From assembly GCF_017309185.1 (NCBI RefSeq), contig NZ_JAEKJZ010000003.1:62001-126000 (forward strand): 64,000 nt of DNA, in the 5' to 3' direction. The translations under genes and the position numbers were made by a program. Every line of letters begins with the position of its first letter. Position 1 is the stretch's first letter. The DNA is from Roseibium aggregatum (GTDB lineage: Bacteria > Pseudomonadota > Alphaproteobacteria > Rhizobiales > Stappiaceae). Below the pieces are notes generated by a model. That model had not been told where the DNA came from, made no database searches, and worked only from the letters and a program-made list of their open reading frames with translations. Of this stretch, positions 8,024 to 18,744 are shown in pieces.

Positions 8024-8962
8024 ATGAAACGTTTTTCAGTTTTTCTCCTGCTGGCGACTATCCTGTTGCCGATTTCCCTGGCTCATGCGTCTCCTGACGT
8101 GGACTTCCCTCAGAACGGGCAATCCTATGGCGGCAAGGTCCGCAGCGGCCCCGGCATGCAATACGGTCAGACCGGTAGCCTTCGCGAAGGCGACCGTATT
8201 TTGATCCTGTCGGGAACCGGGGTCATGATGAATGGCTACGAATGGTTCCAGGTCCGCTACCGCAACGGCCGGACCGGTTATCACTGGGGCGGACTTTTCT
8301 GTTCCGAACGTCCCTATCCCGGGATCTACCAGGTCTGCGCGCCGCGTTCGCGGGTCAGCAATCCGCCGCCGCAGCAGCCTGCCTATCAGCCGCCCGCACC
8401 CGCCGGTGTAAACGGCCAGAACGCGGGTATCGTCCGGCATTCGGGTGGCAGCTTCGTCAATGTCGGCAATCGGCAGTGGCATGAGCAGGACGCCTACGGC
8501 AACGTCACGTTCCGCTTTCAGGAATTCGGCCGGGACGAGTGGTCCGTTTATCTGCACGATTCTTCACGCAACGTGATGCTGCAACTGGATCTGCACCGGC
8601 GCATGATCACTTACGCGCAGGGCACTGGTCCCCGCTCGGATCTCTATCAGATCACCGAAGCCTTTCCGGCGGGTGGCCAGCAGCCCGCAACGGGTGGGCA
8701 TTATCCCCAGCCGGCCGGCCAAAACGCGCTGACCGTCAAATACACCTGCACCGAAGGTATCCCGCTGGTCGTGAACTACGTGAATACCGGCAACGGTCAC
8801 CTGACATTTTCGATGGATGGTGCCCCTTTCCAAAGGCTGGAGCAGGTCGTATCGGGGTCGGGAGCCCGTTATTCGGATGGTCCCTACACCATCCACAGCA
8901 AGGGCTCGCAGGTCTTCATTACGGCTCCCTGGGGAAGCGATACCTGTTTCGAGAGACGGTAA
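8024..8962 (+). CDS. Secreted SH3-domain protein with C-terminal MliC (lysozyme inhibitor-like) domain
   Basis: 312 residues from ATG 8024; the longer frame starting at GTG 7982 would put a charged tail before the signal peptide MKRFSVFLLLATILLPISLAHA. Three parts follow. A bacterial SH3 domain (GGKVRSGPGMQYGQTGSLREGD ... GYHWGG). A Pro/Gln linker and a middle region (GGSFVNVGNRQWHEQD ...) not recognised. A C-terminal MliC-like domain starting YTCTEG, with paired cysteines and ending DTCFERR. MliC proteins block c-type lysozyme in the envelope. There is no lipobox cysteine, so it is probably periplasmic or released. Confidence 0.8.
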   Translation: MKRFSVFLLLATILLPISLAHASPDVDFPQNGQSYGGKVRSGPGMQYGQTGSLREGDRILILSGTGVMMNGYEWFQVRYRNGRTGYHWGGLFCSERPYPGIYQVCAPRSRVSNPPPQQPAYQPPAPAGVNGQNAGIVRHSGGSFVNVGNRQWHEQDAYGNVTFRFQEFGRDEWSVYLHDSSRNVMLQLDLHRRMITYAQGTGPRSDLYQITEAFPAGGQQPATGGHYPQPAGQNALTVKYTCTEGIPLVVNYVNTGNGHLTFSMDGAPFQRLEQVVSGSGARYSDGPYTIHSKGSQVFITAPWGSDTCFERR

Positions 8963-8970
8963 CGGACCGG

Positions 8971-9001
8971 CCCGGCGGCGTTTCTGAGCGCCGCCGGGTT
9001 T
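8971..9001 (+). terminator. Hairpin after the SH3-MliC gene
   Basis: CCCGGCGGCG (8971-8980) pairs perfectly with CGCCGCCGGG (8989-8998) around an 8-base loop, followed by TTT. It begins 9 bases after the stop codon. The T tract is short. Confidence 0.65.
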
Positions 9002-9138
9002 GCGCCAACTGACCTCCGCCGACTTGCCTCGTTTGCGCTCAATAGCGTGCCGAAACTGCAGATCTGCACCTTGAGCGTGTGTTCTGGGTTTGCTATGCAA
9101 TCTTGATTGCTTGTTCTGGATTGTACGAGGTGTTCCCG

Positions 9139-9567
9139 GTGAAAGCCCGAGTTCTGTTTTTTTGTTTCGCCGTTTTTCTTATGCCCTCCCAGGTGAGTTC
9201 CGAGCCGTTTGAGTTTTCCGGCCGGACATTTGTCTTCTATGGTGGAGGACACGGTATTCAGACCGAATACTATGCGCGCGGCGGCCGTGCTTACCTTTGG
9301 TATCCGGGCAACTCCCGTAGCGTGCGGGGACAGTGGAAATACAGTTCCGGCGGAAGCCATGTCTGCTTCCGTTATCCCGCCAATATCTACGATCCCGTGA
9401 AAAACAAGCAGCTTGGGGACTGGAACTGCAAGTCGAAGACAAAATTGCAAAGGATGGCAAAGGCGGCGTGCAAAGGCGACCCGTTCCGGCTGTCGAGCGG
9501 AAAGGTTCCTTACATGCTGAAGCGCGGCCGGGGGCAACTTGGGCAGATCAAGGAAAAATGTTCCTGA
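9139..9567 (+). CDS. Small secreted cysteine-containing protein, unknown function
   Basis: 142 residues from GTG 9139, chosen because GAGG lies about 8 bases upstream and the residues that follow (MKARVLFFCFAVFLMPSQVSSE) form a signal peptide; the longer frame from 9079 adds 20 residues with no support. The mature part has Gly/Tyr-rich strands (FVFYGGGHGIQTEYYARGG) and GQWKYSSGGSHVCFRYP, where a Trp and Cys pattern resembles the DUF995 type of alphaproteobacterial secreted proteins. Cysteines at VCF, NCK, ACK and the last KCS could form disulfides. The resemblance is weak and no function is claimed. It sits between two other small secreted proteins. Confidence 0.65.
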   Translation: MKARVLFFCFAVFLMPSQVSSEPFEFSGRTFVFYGGGHGIQTEYYARGGRAYLWYPGNSRSVRGQWKYSSGGSHVCFRYPANIYDPVKNKQLGDWNCKSKTKLQRMAKAACKGDPFRLSSGKVPYMLKRGRGQLGQIKEKCS

Positions 9568-9668
9568 GATGGGGTTTGGCTTTACGATTCGATGTGATTG
9601 CTGCGATTGAACCCTTGCCTCGACCGTGAGGACACAAAAAGCTGCACGTGCTACTGCAGAAAACGCCA

Positions 9669-10130
9669 ATGAAAACGAAAATGCTGATGGTCCGTTTCCT
9701 GCTAGTACTGGGTTTAGCAGCTGGCATGTTTTCGTTTTCAGTGTCCGAAACTCTTGCTGCAAGCTGCTCGGAACGCACTCCAAGCGAGCATATAGAAGAC
9801 ACCGATGTAATCTTTCTAGGCATAGCGGGTGCAGAAGCGGGAGGATCACGAGACGATAAAAAGCGTATTGTCCGGTTCGAAGTATTGCGGAGCTTCAAAG
9901 GCGCGAAAGGTCGAACCATCGATATTGAATATATGAATGACCACGGCGGAAACACAGGCTGGGGGTTCGCTCCTGGAAAACCCGTCTTTGTGTTTGCTGC
10001 CAATCCACGTCGCGCGCTCAATAAGGATCCGACTGCACCTTTGGTTTATTTCTGTTCCATGGCTCCGTTTCATGGCAGAAAAAAACTTCACAATGAATAC
10101 TGGAAAATTCTTTGGGCGTTGAAGAACTGA
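9669..10130 (+). CDS. Small secreted protein, NTR/TIMP-like fold suspected
   Basis: 153 residues from ATG 9669, whose product begins with a signal peptide ending SVSETLAA; the GTG at 9648 is less likely. The mature N-terminus is SCSERTPSEHIEDTDVIFLGIA, followed by IVRFEVLRSFKG, then GFAPGKPVFVFAANP and YFCSM. This order (Cys at the mature N-terminus, D-x-V-F-x-G, F-x-V-x-x-x-x-K-G, then F-x-x-G-K-x-x-x-V-x-A and a late Cys) is the pattern of bacterial netrin-like/TIMP-like domains. Base composition is noticeably less GC-rich than in neighbours. No partner gene suggests the target. Confidence 0.65.
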   Translation: MKTKMLMVRFLLVLGLAAGMFSFSVSETLAASCSERTPSEHIEDTDVIFLGIAGAEAGGSRDDKKRIVRFEVLRSFKGAKGRTIDIEYMNDHGGNTGWGFAPGKPVFVFAANPRRALNKDPTAPLVYFCSMAPFHGRKKLHNEYWKILWALKN

Positions 10131-10237
10131 AGTTCTGCAGCGATGTGGTCGTATCAGCGGAGGGGGCGAGCTACCGTCCGCTGACCGGAGTTGAAGTGAT
10201 CGCCGTTTTGAAAATGACGGAATAGGCTTCCTGGAGT

Positions 10238-12682
<2,445 letters not shown>

Positions 12683-13088
12683 CTTCGGATTTGACTTTCG
12701 GTTTTCGAACTCTCGGGCGGAAGACGATAATCGCGCTTAATCGGGCGGAAAAGAGACCGGAGACCGCCGTCCACCGGCAATTGCACGCTGGCCGAACAGG
12801 AGAGAGAGGAGAGAATGGAGGAGCATGGCGTAAGGTCAGACGCGTTCCAGATAAATGCGAATGGTAAAAGTTTCAAACTTGCGCATAATTAGTTTGAATT
12901 TTACGGTTTTTCGAACGATGGGTAAAAGAAATCATTTTCTGCGTACTTGAAAGGCCGCTATTCTCGAACCGTATAGTGGTGTTTTCTGGCATGGATCGTT
13001 GGTAGTCAAACCAGTTTGACATGATTGGCAGCCGCTTGAAGGGCGTTCGAGCCAAATGCATGGTCCGGTTTGTTAGGGAGAAAAGATA
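12683..13088. other. Divergent upstream region of tex and tetR
   Basis: 406 bases with no credible gene. The right half (about 12880-12960) is AT-rich and T-tract-rich, as expected for promoters. It contains the perfect palindrome at 13005-13020. A frame running left across this region (12873-13460) is antisense to tetR and has no recognisable product. Confidence 0.6.
13005..13020 (+). promoter_or_regulatory. Perfect palindrome, probable TetR-family operator
   Basis: GTCAAAC (13005-13011) and GTTTGAC (13014-13020) form a perfect 7+2+7 inverted repeat, 68 bases before the tetR start codon. Length and symmetry fit a TetR-family dimer site, so autoregulation is likely. Confidence 0.65.
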
Positions 13089-13736
13089 ATGCCAAGGGGA
13101 CGTCCCAGAAAAGTGGACACGCAGGATGCGCTCCAGGCGATCATGGTCGCGTTCTGGCAGAACGGGTATTCCGGAACGTCCATGAACGATCTGGCGTCCG
13201 CATCCGGCATGGCAAAACCCGGCCTTTATGCGGCTTTCGGAGACAAGGAAGCGCTGTTTGAAAAGGCGCTGCTGCATTATTTCGAAAACTACGGCGGCCC
13301 GGTCTTCGCGCAGTTGCAGGCAGCACAGAAGCACGTGGTCGAGGACTTTCGGGATTTTCTCGGCGCGGTCGCCGCGCTTTCCTCTGACAGGTCCCTTCCG
13401 GCCGGCTGTTTCCTGATCAATTCTCTGGTCGACTGCACCTACGGCTCGGAACGCCATCACGAACTGGTCATGGGCCTGAAGGACTCGAAGTTCACCGCCA
13501 TCAGGGAGCGTGTGCTGAAAGCGGTCGACGCTGGAGAAATGTCCGCCCGCACGGATATCGATCGCGCGGCGGTCTTTCTGGACGGACAGTTCTGCGCCAT
13601 AGCCATGCTGGGGAGAGGGGGCAGTTCCCTTGCGGACCTGAAGACTTTCATAGAAACGGGCCTGCGCACCTTGCCCGTTACCGGGGATGGCGGCGTCTTC
13701 GACGAAGACCTTGCCGTGCCTACCTTACGACAGTGA
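13089..13736 (+). CDS. TetR/AcrR-family transcriptional regulator
   Basis: 215 residues. Start ATG 13089 follows GGGAGAAAAGATA. The N-terminus MPRGRPRKVDTQDALQAIM and the segment GYSGTSMNDLASASGMAKPGLYAAFGDKEAL are the helix-turn-helix of the TetR family. The C-terminal ligand domain (residues about 80-195) includes GCFLINSLVDCTYGSERHHE, close to the TetR class in which GC-[FL]-[LI] follows the dimer helices. Ligand unknown. Its 3' end overlaps the convergent helicase gene by 17 bases. Target genes are not evident besides its own promoter. Confidence 0.92.
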   Translation: MPRGRPRKVDTQDALQAIMVAFWQNGYSGTSMNDLASASGMAKPGLYAAFGDKEALFEKALLHYFENYGGPVFAQLQAAQKHVVEDFRDFLGAVAALSSDRSLPAGCFLINSLVDCTYGSERHHELVMGLKDSKFTAIRERVLKAVDAGEMSARTDIDRAAVFLDGQFCAIAMLGRGGSSLADLKTFIETGLRTLPVTGDGGVFDEDLAVPTLRQ

Positions 13737-14841
13737 TCCGCTCCGCTGCGCGGGTGACCGCCGTATAAAGCCAGCGGCTCTTGTGCTCGCGGAAGGCCCA
13801 GCTCTCGTCGAACAGCACCACGTCGTCCCACTGCGAGCCTTGCGCCTTGTGCACGGTCAGCGCGTAGCCGTAATCGAACTCGTCCGCCCGGCGGCGGATG
13901 GCGTAGGGAATGCCTTCCGCTCCGTCCTCGAACATGGCGGGCAGGACCTTCACCTTCACGGCGGTCTTGCCGATGTCGTCCTCGGAGATGACATCGAAAC
14001 GCAACGTGTTGCCGCGTGGCGGCCGGAGCCGCTTTACGGTCCACAAGCCGCCGTTCAACAGACCCTTGGTCTTGTCGTTGCGCAGGCAGACGAGTTTGTC
14101 GCCGACGGCAGGCATCGGCGTGGTGAATTCCTTGAGCTCCCGGATCCGGGAATTGTAAAGCCGCCTTGTCTTGTTGGTGCCCACCAGGACCTGATCGCTT
14201 GCCAGGATCTGATCCTTGTCGATCTCGCGCCGGTGGATCACCCGGCTTTCGCCGAACGCGCCATACTCCAGTTCGCCGCCGTCGCGGATTGTCATCGACA
14301 TGCGCACGATCGGATTGTCCTGCGCCTGCCGGTGAACCTCCGTCAGCATGATGTCCGGTTCGGCTTCCGTGAAATAACCGCCGCCTTTCACGGGCGGTAA
14401 CTGGGCCGGGTCGCCGAGCACCAGAACCGGCGTGCCGAAGGACAGGAGATCCTTGCCGAGGTCCTCGTCCACCATGGAGCATTCGTCGATCACGATGAGG
14501 CGGGCGGTCGCCGCCGCGCTGTCGCGCTTGATGGCGAACTGCGGACCGGCGTCTTCCTCGTCGTCGTCGGTCTCGTCCTCCTCCTTTGCGGCGCGCGGGC
14601 GGTAGATCAGCGAGTGGATCGTGCCGGCGTCGGCGCAGCCCTTCTGGCGCAGGACGTGGGCCGCCTTGCCGGTGAAGGCGCCGAAACAGACGTCGCCGTC
14701 GATCCCTTCCGCCAGATGACGGGCAAGCGTGGTCTTGCCGGTTCCGGCAAAGCCGAACAGCCGGAACACCTGCCGGTCGCCCCGCTTCAGCCAGGCGGCC
14801 GCCTCCTTCAAGGCTTCGTCTTGTTGGGGGGACCAGGCCAC
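13720..14841 (-). CDS. ATP-dependent helicase/ATPase, RecD/Dda-like superfamily 1
   Basis: 373 residues. Walker A FGFAGTGKTTLARHLAEG, motif Ia FTGKAAHVLRQKG, Walker B ARLIVIDECSMVDE, motif III VLGDPAQLPPV, and motif IV to VI in the C-terminal UvrD_C_2-like end (GYALTVHKAQGSQWDDVVLF, YTAVTRAAERITVV). This layout matches the short AAA_30/RecD-like helicases related to phage Dda rather than full RecD. An acidic insert (KEEDETDDDEEDAG) sits before motif II. Likely a 5'-3' DNA helicase for repair or replication; the exact role is unknown. It overlaps the end of tetR tail to tail. Confidence 0.9.
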   Translation of the reverse strand: MAWSPQQDEALKEAAAWLKRGDRQVFRLFGFAGTGKTTLARHLAEGIDGDVCFGAFTGKAAHVLRQKGCADAGTIHSLIYRPRAAKEEDETDDDEEDAGPQFAIKRDSAAATARLIVIDECSMVDEDLGKDLLSFGTPVLVLGDPAQLPPVKGGGYFTEAEPDIMLTEVHRQAQDNPIVRMSMTIRDGGELEYGAFGESRVIHRREIDKDQILASDQVLVGTNKTRRLYNSRIRELKEFTTPMPAVGDKLVCLRNDKTKGLLNGGLWTVKRLRPPRGNTLRFDVISEDDIGKTAVKVKVLPAMFEDGAEGIPYAIRRRADEFDYGYALTVHKAQGSQWDDVVLFDESWAFREHKSRWLYTAVTRAAERITVVR

Positions 14842-14961
14842 CGGCGCACTCCGAGAAATGAAGACCCGGTTGCATACCCTGATTTGGGCGATTCGACCAA
14901 GGGTGGATTTGGGAGGCCTTCGGGCATCTGGCGAAATTTGAACTTGTCGTCCCGGTTTGGC

Positions 14962-14988
14962 GCGGAGGCGTCAAGTCCGGGCCTCCGC
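14962..14988. terminator. Intergenic hairpin downstream of the DAO-type oxidase gene
   Basis: GCGGAGGC (14962-14969) pairs with GCCTCCGC (14981-14988) around 11 bases. Outside it, GTCGTC at 14946 and GACGAC at 14998-15003 form outer inverted ends. There is no T tract. It lies between the stop of the oxidase gene and the start of the helicase gene, both on the minus strand, and may be a weak terminator or a REP-like element. Confidence 0.4.
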
Positions 14989-15055
14989 CTGCGCGGCGAC
15001 GACAGTTGATCGGTTTTTCAAGCGGAAACTCTCGTCAGAGAATATGGAAAACCCA

Positions 15056-16390
15056 TCACCCCAAGACCGAGAACGAACTCTCCTTCGTCAGTTCCCGTTT
15101 CCTGGAAAAGGCGCCGGTGTTGAGCGTGTGGTCGACGTGGCGAAGCGGGAATTGCAGCGGTGTGTTGTCATGGTCGTTGCCGGCCTCGCAGTAGTCGATC
15201 AGGTCGCTCATCAGGCGGCCGGCGACCAGCGCGTTCTTGAACTGGTTGCCGCTGGTGCCGATGGCGAGATAATAACCGTCGACATCGCTGCGGTCGTAGA
15301 TCGGCAGCCAGTCGTCGGTCGCGTCGTAAAGATCGGCGACGCCGACCGGGTGCTGCGAGACGCCGAGGTCCGGCAGGCGCTGGGAATAGCGGTAGGCATA
15401 GGTCAGCGCCCGGTCGGTCAGGTCCCGGGAGAAGTCGTCCGGATCGTTTTCGATATGGGGATCGCAGGCCGGGTTCTGGCTGCCGATCATGAGCTGTCCG
15501 CCGCTGCCCGGCTTGATGTAGCAGCCGATGTCGTTGTCGGAGACGATCAGGCCTTCGCGTGAATAGCCGAACGTTTCCGGCGGCCTGATCTGGACGACTT
15601 CCTGGCGCAGCGGCCTGTGGCCGATCCTCACGCCGGGATCACCGTCCAGCAGGGCGTTCACCCTGCCGGAATGCGGCCCGCCGACGTTGATGATGATGTC
15701 CGCGGAAAGCCGGTCGCCGTTTTCGCAGACCACGCCGGCAACGCTGCCGTCTTCGACGGGAATGCGCACGACGCGGGTGTTGAAGCGGAACGCGGCGCCC
15801 GCGCGTGCCGCCGCATCCTTGAGATTGCGGGCCGCGATTTGCGGATCGTCCACGTAGCCGCCTTGAGGAAAGAAGACCGCGCCTTGGATCGCGCCGCCGG
15901 TCGGTGTGCCGAACGCGTCGTCGTCCATGGTCCTGGGGGGCGCGAAGCAGTCCAGATTGTAGCCGGGCAGGTGCCGCTCGATGTCTTCGGCGGTCCAGTG
16001 TTCATGGGGTATGCCGAGCGCTTCGGCGTGTTTGAGAACCTGCGCCTGATAGTTGTCGGCCACCGTTTTCATGACCATGGTTCCGGTTTCGATGAACCGG
16101 GCCAGCCCGTCCCCGCTGTCCGCGCCCAGGGTTTCGCGCCAGTTTTTCCACTCGTGATAGCCTTCATAGGCGAGCGCGGTTCCGTCCAGCGTCGAGTAGT
16201 AGGTTCTGATGACGGCGGCGGAACTGGAGGTCGATCCGTAGCCGGCTGCGGGCAGGGCATCGACATTGAGCGTCCTTTTGCCCTTGCGTGCCAGATGAAG
16301 CGCGATGGCGCAGCCGATCACCCCGGCGCCGATGACGATAACGTCGTAACGAGTCGTTGAGTTGTCTGATCCGGAGGCGGTTGCTGGCAT
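15056..16390 (-). CDS. FAD-dependent oxidoreductase, DAO/sarcosine-oxidase-beta type
   Basis: 444 residues. The dinucleotide-binding motif VIVIGAGVIGCAIALHLARKGK lies near the N-terminus. STSSSAAVIRTYYSTLDG follows, and the C-terminal GYYLAIGTSGNQFKNALVAGRLMSDLI is the DAO-family FAD-contact region. Relatives oxidise sarcosine, dimethylglycine or D-amino acids with oxygen or a quinone as acceptor. The GcvT-like extension found in dimethylglycine dehydrogenases is absent, so it resembles a stand-alone beta-type subunit. No alpha, gamma or delta sarcosine oxidase subunits are next to it. Substrate is inferred to be a secondary or tertiary amine. Confidence 0.88.
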   Translation of the reverse strand: MPATASGSDNSTTRYDVIVIGAGVIGCAIALHLARKGKRTLNVDALPAAGYGSTSSSAAVIRTYYSTLDGTALAYEGYHEWKNWRETLGADSGDGLARFIETGTMVMKTVADNYQAQVLKHAEALGIPHEHWTAEDIERHLPGYNLDCFAPPRTMDDDAFGTPTGGAIQGAVFFPQGGYVDDPQIAARNLKDAAARAGAAFRFNTRVVRIPVEDGSVAGVVCENGDRLSADIIINVGGPHSGRVNALLDGDPGVRIGHRPLRQEVVQIRPPETFGYSREGLIVSDNDIGCYIKPGSGGQLMIGSQNPACDPHIENDPDDFSRDLTDRALTYAYRYSQRLPDLGVSQHPVGVADLYDATDDWLPIYDRSDVDGYYLAIGTSGNQFKNALVAGRLMSDLIDYCEAGNDHDNTPLQFPLRHVDHTLNTGAFSRKRELTKESSFSVLG

Positions 16391-16675
16391 GGTCGCTTTT
16401 CCTGATTGATTTTCTGTCAGTCGAGAGGAGCCGCTGCGCGATGTCCAGTGGGCAATGCGCCATTAGGTGTTCAGATTCGGTCAGCGAGGCAAATGGGAAA
16501 ATGCGCTGATTGTGAGATAATTCATCAAATAGTGAATTTTCTAAACAATATGCTGATTATATGAAAGTCTGCGTATTCTGTTCTCGAGTCTCAAATTGAA
16601 ATCAACTCAGGCTCCGGTCAGTCTGGACTCCGTTCCCGGGGGCAATGTCGTCTTTTCAAATAGTTGGAGAATAGT
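16391..16675. promoter_or_regulatory. Divergent promoter region with inverted repeat
   Basis: 285 bases between the oxidase gene (left) and the desaturase gene (right). The middle is AT-rich. AATTCA (16519-16524) and TGAATT (16533-16538) form a perfect 6-base inverted repeat with an 8-base spacer, a candidate regulator site. The protein that would bind it is unknown. Confidence 0.5.
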
Positions 16676-17611
16676 GTGCCACGCGCATTTTTACGCGAAT
16701 GGCCGACCGTGGCTTTAATCACAGTCTCGGCGGCGCTCTGGATGTTGCTGATCGGTTTTTATCAAACGCTTGGAGGATGGATCGTCTGTCCGCTGGCCGC
16801 CGTCTTGGCGACCTTGCAGTCCTCCCTGCAACATGAGGTGCTGCATGGGCATCCGACCCGGAACCCCTCGGTCAACGAGGCGCTGGTCTATTTTCCGCTG
16901 GCCGTGTTTTTTCCGTTCCGAAGAGTCAAGACCCTTCATCTGCGCCACCACAACAACGACCGGCTTACCGACCCTTACGACGATCCGGAGAGTTTCTATC
17001 TAGCCTGGCGGGACTGGACCCGGCTGCCGGCCTTTCTCAAGGTGTTGTTGACGCTCAACAACACGCTGGCCGGCCGGCTCCTGATCGGTCCGGCACTTTC
17101 GATCGTCGGTTTCTACGGGTCGGAAATCAGGCTGCTCCGCAAGGGCGCCAAGGGTGTCAGGGGCGCCTGGCTGCATCATCTGGCTGGCCTTGTTCCCGTG
17201 CTTGCCTATGCCTGGCTGGTTGGCGGCATGCCGCTCTGGCTGTATGTTTCATGTGTTGCCTATCCCGCCACGAGCTTGCTGATGGTACGTACGTTCGCCG
17301 AACACCGGGCCCACGAAAACGCCGAGGCGCGTTCGATCATCGTCGAGTATTGTCCGGTGTTTTCTCTCCTCTTCCTGAACAACAATCTTCACGTGGTGCA
17401 TCACGCGCATCCGCGAACGCCCTGGTACGAGCTTCCGGCGCTTTACCGGTCGGCGAAGGAAGATTGGCAGCGGCGCAACGACGGTTACGTGTTCGCCAAT
17501 TACCTTGAGCTGGCGAAAAGCTTTCTGTTCAAGCCGAAGGAACCCGTTCCGCACCCGCTCATGCGATGCGAGGACGACGTTCAGGGAAAGGCCGCAGAGG
17601 CGGTGTCTTGA
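16676..17611 (+). CDS. Membrane fatty acid desaturase
   Basis: 311 residues from GTG 16676, which has GGAG 6-7 bases upstream; the frame is open from TTG 16664. Three histidine clusters of the di-iron desaturases are present: HEVLHGHP, HLRHHNND and HVVHHAHP, set among hydrophobic helices (VALITVSAALWMLLIGFYQTL, VGGMPLWLYVSCVAYPATSL). It should introduce a double bond into a lipid acyl chain or a related alkyl substrate in the inner membrane. Its stop codon overlaps the probable TTG start of the next gene, so the two products may act together. The regiospecificity cannot be told from sequence. Confidence 0.92.
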   Translation: MPRAFLREWPTVALITVSAALWMLLIGFYQTLGGWIVCPLAAVLATLQSSLQHEVLHGHPTRNPSVNEALVYFPLAVFFPFRRVKTLHLRHHNNDRLTDPYDDPESFYLAWRDWTRLPAFLKVLLTLNNTLAGRLLIGPALSIVGFYGSEIRLLRKGAKGVRGAWLHHLAGLVPVLAYAWLVGGMPLWLYVSCVAYPATSLLMVRTFAEHRAHENAEARSIIVEYCPVFSLLFLNNNLHVVHHAHPRTPWYELPALYRSAKEDWQRRNDGYVFANYLELAKSFLFKPKEPVPHPLMRCEDDVQGKAAEAVS

Positions 17612-18435
17612 GCGCGCGCGACTGTCTTGAGGTACGCCTGCCGATGTATGACTGGCCGGAGGTTCGTCCGGCGACGGCGAAGCTTGAAAAGGCGCTCGGC
17701 AAGGCGTTGGCCGGTCGACTCGGCCTGGCGCCGGAAAGGCTGAAACCCTGGCCGGTCGGCATGGACCTTGGCGAAGCCTGGACCCGGTCGGACCTGTTGT
17801 TGACGCAGACCTGCGGGTATCCGCTGACCCATGGGCTCAGGGGCAAGGTCCGGCTTGTCGGTGCGCCGCATTACTCGGCGCCGGACTGCGAGGGCGTCAG
17901 TTACCGAAGCCGGATCGTCGTCCGCAAGGACAGTCGTTTCAGAAACCTTGAAGACTTGCGCGGGAGCCGGGCCGTGTTCAACAGCCTCGACAGCCAGTCG
18001 GGCATGAATGCCTTTCGTCATGCAATCGCGCCGTTCGCAGGCGGCAAACCGTTTTTCGGGCGTGTGATGGCAACGGGAAGCCATCGGGCTTCCGCAAGCG
18101 CGGTCGTCGCGGGAGATGCCGATGTGGCCTGCATCGATTGCGTGTGCTGGCAGCTTATTTGTAACGAGGTCCCGGGCCTCGCGGATCATCTCGATGCGAT
18201 TGCCGCAACGGCAGCCGTGCCGGGGCTGCCGTTGATCACGTCCCTGCGGTTTTCCGTGGCGGACGAGGCAGCGATTGCGGAAACGGTCGAAGAGGTGTTT
18301 TCCGCGCCAGAGACGCGGAAAAGCCGCGAGCGCCTTGGCATTCGCGGCTTTTCCAGACTGTTTTTCGAAGACTATGCGGCAATTCCCGCCATGGAAGACG
18401 AAGCCGTGTCCCAAGGCTATCCGGACCTTTTATAG
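17608..18435 (+). CDS. PhnD-like phosphate/phosphonate-binding family protein without signal peptide
   Basis: 275 residues from TTG 17608, which overlaps the desaturase stop as TTGA and has AGAGG upstream; the frame also runs back to ATG 17566. The fold follows PhnD-like proteins: LPMYDWPEVRPAT at the start, DLLLTQTCGYPLTHGL, then YRSRIVVRKDSRFRNLEDLRGSRAVFN, SQSGMNAFRH and DADVACIDCVCWQL. Those are the two-lobed periplasmic-binding motifs of this family. No signal peptide or lipobox is seen at either start, so it may act in the cytoplasm. No phosphonate transporter genes adjoin it. What it binds is unknown; coupling to a desaturase is unusual. Confidence 0.78.
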   Translation: MSARDCLEVRLPMYDWPEVRPATAKLEKALGKALAGRLGLAPERLKPWPVGMDLGEAWTRSDLLLTQTCGYPLTHGLRGKVRLVGAPHYSAPDCEGVSYRSRIVVRKDSRFRNLEDLRGSRAVFNSLDSQSGMNAFRHAIAPFAGGKPFFGRVMATGSHRASASAVVAGDADVACIDCVCWQLICNEVPGLADHLDAIAATAAVPGLPLITSLRFSVADEAAIAETVEEVFSAPETRKSRERLGIRGFSRLFFEDYAAIPAMEDEAVSQGYPDLL

Positions 18436-18451
18436 GTCCGGTGAACTGCCC

Positions 18452-18586
18452 TTAGCGAAAGGTGCGGGAGATCTTCGTCGTTTCACGCAGGCGCAGGGCC
18501 TGGTTCATACGGGCCAGTTCCGCAGCGGTGTGTCCGGAAACAACACCCATGAGGTTCGTGCGCAAGGCTTGTGCAAGATAGGTCAT
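18452..18586 (-). CDS. Possible 44-residue hypothetical protein
   Basis: A short frame from ATG 18586 that encodes MTYLAQALRTNLMGVVSGHT and ends ETTKISRTFR. It has GC-rich third positions typical of local genes, a GGGA about 8 bases upstream, and lies convergent to the PhnD-like gene and divergent from the LysR gene. The sequence is basic and helical-looking. I do not recognise it; it could be chance. The frame extends upstream to 18667 but the extra residues look random. Confidence 0.35.
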   Translation of the reverse strand: MTYLAQALRTNLMGVVSGHTAAELARMNQALRLRETTKISRTFR

Positions 18587-18744
18587 AGCGATCCCGATCC
18601 TGAATGTCTGGTTGGTCCTTGTGGTCCGCTGCTCTAAAAACGGGCCATCTGCTGCATATATGTGCATAACTTGTCATTCAATCAATCGAATAGTATTCAT
18701 CTCATCGTTCAAAAAAATTGAATTGAATTTTTGTGGAGGCAAAC

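Noticed and set aside
12873-13460. 195-residue minus-strand frame upstream of and across tetR
   Set aside because: It overlaps the 5' half of a clear TetR gene and its probable operator, and its residues resemble no known protein.
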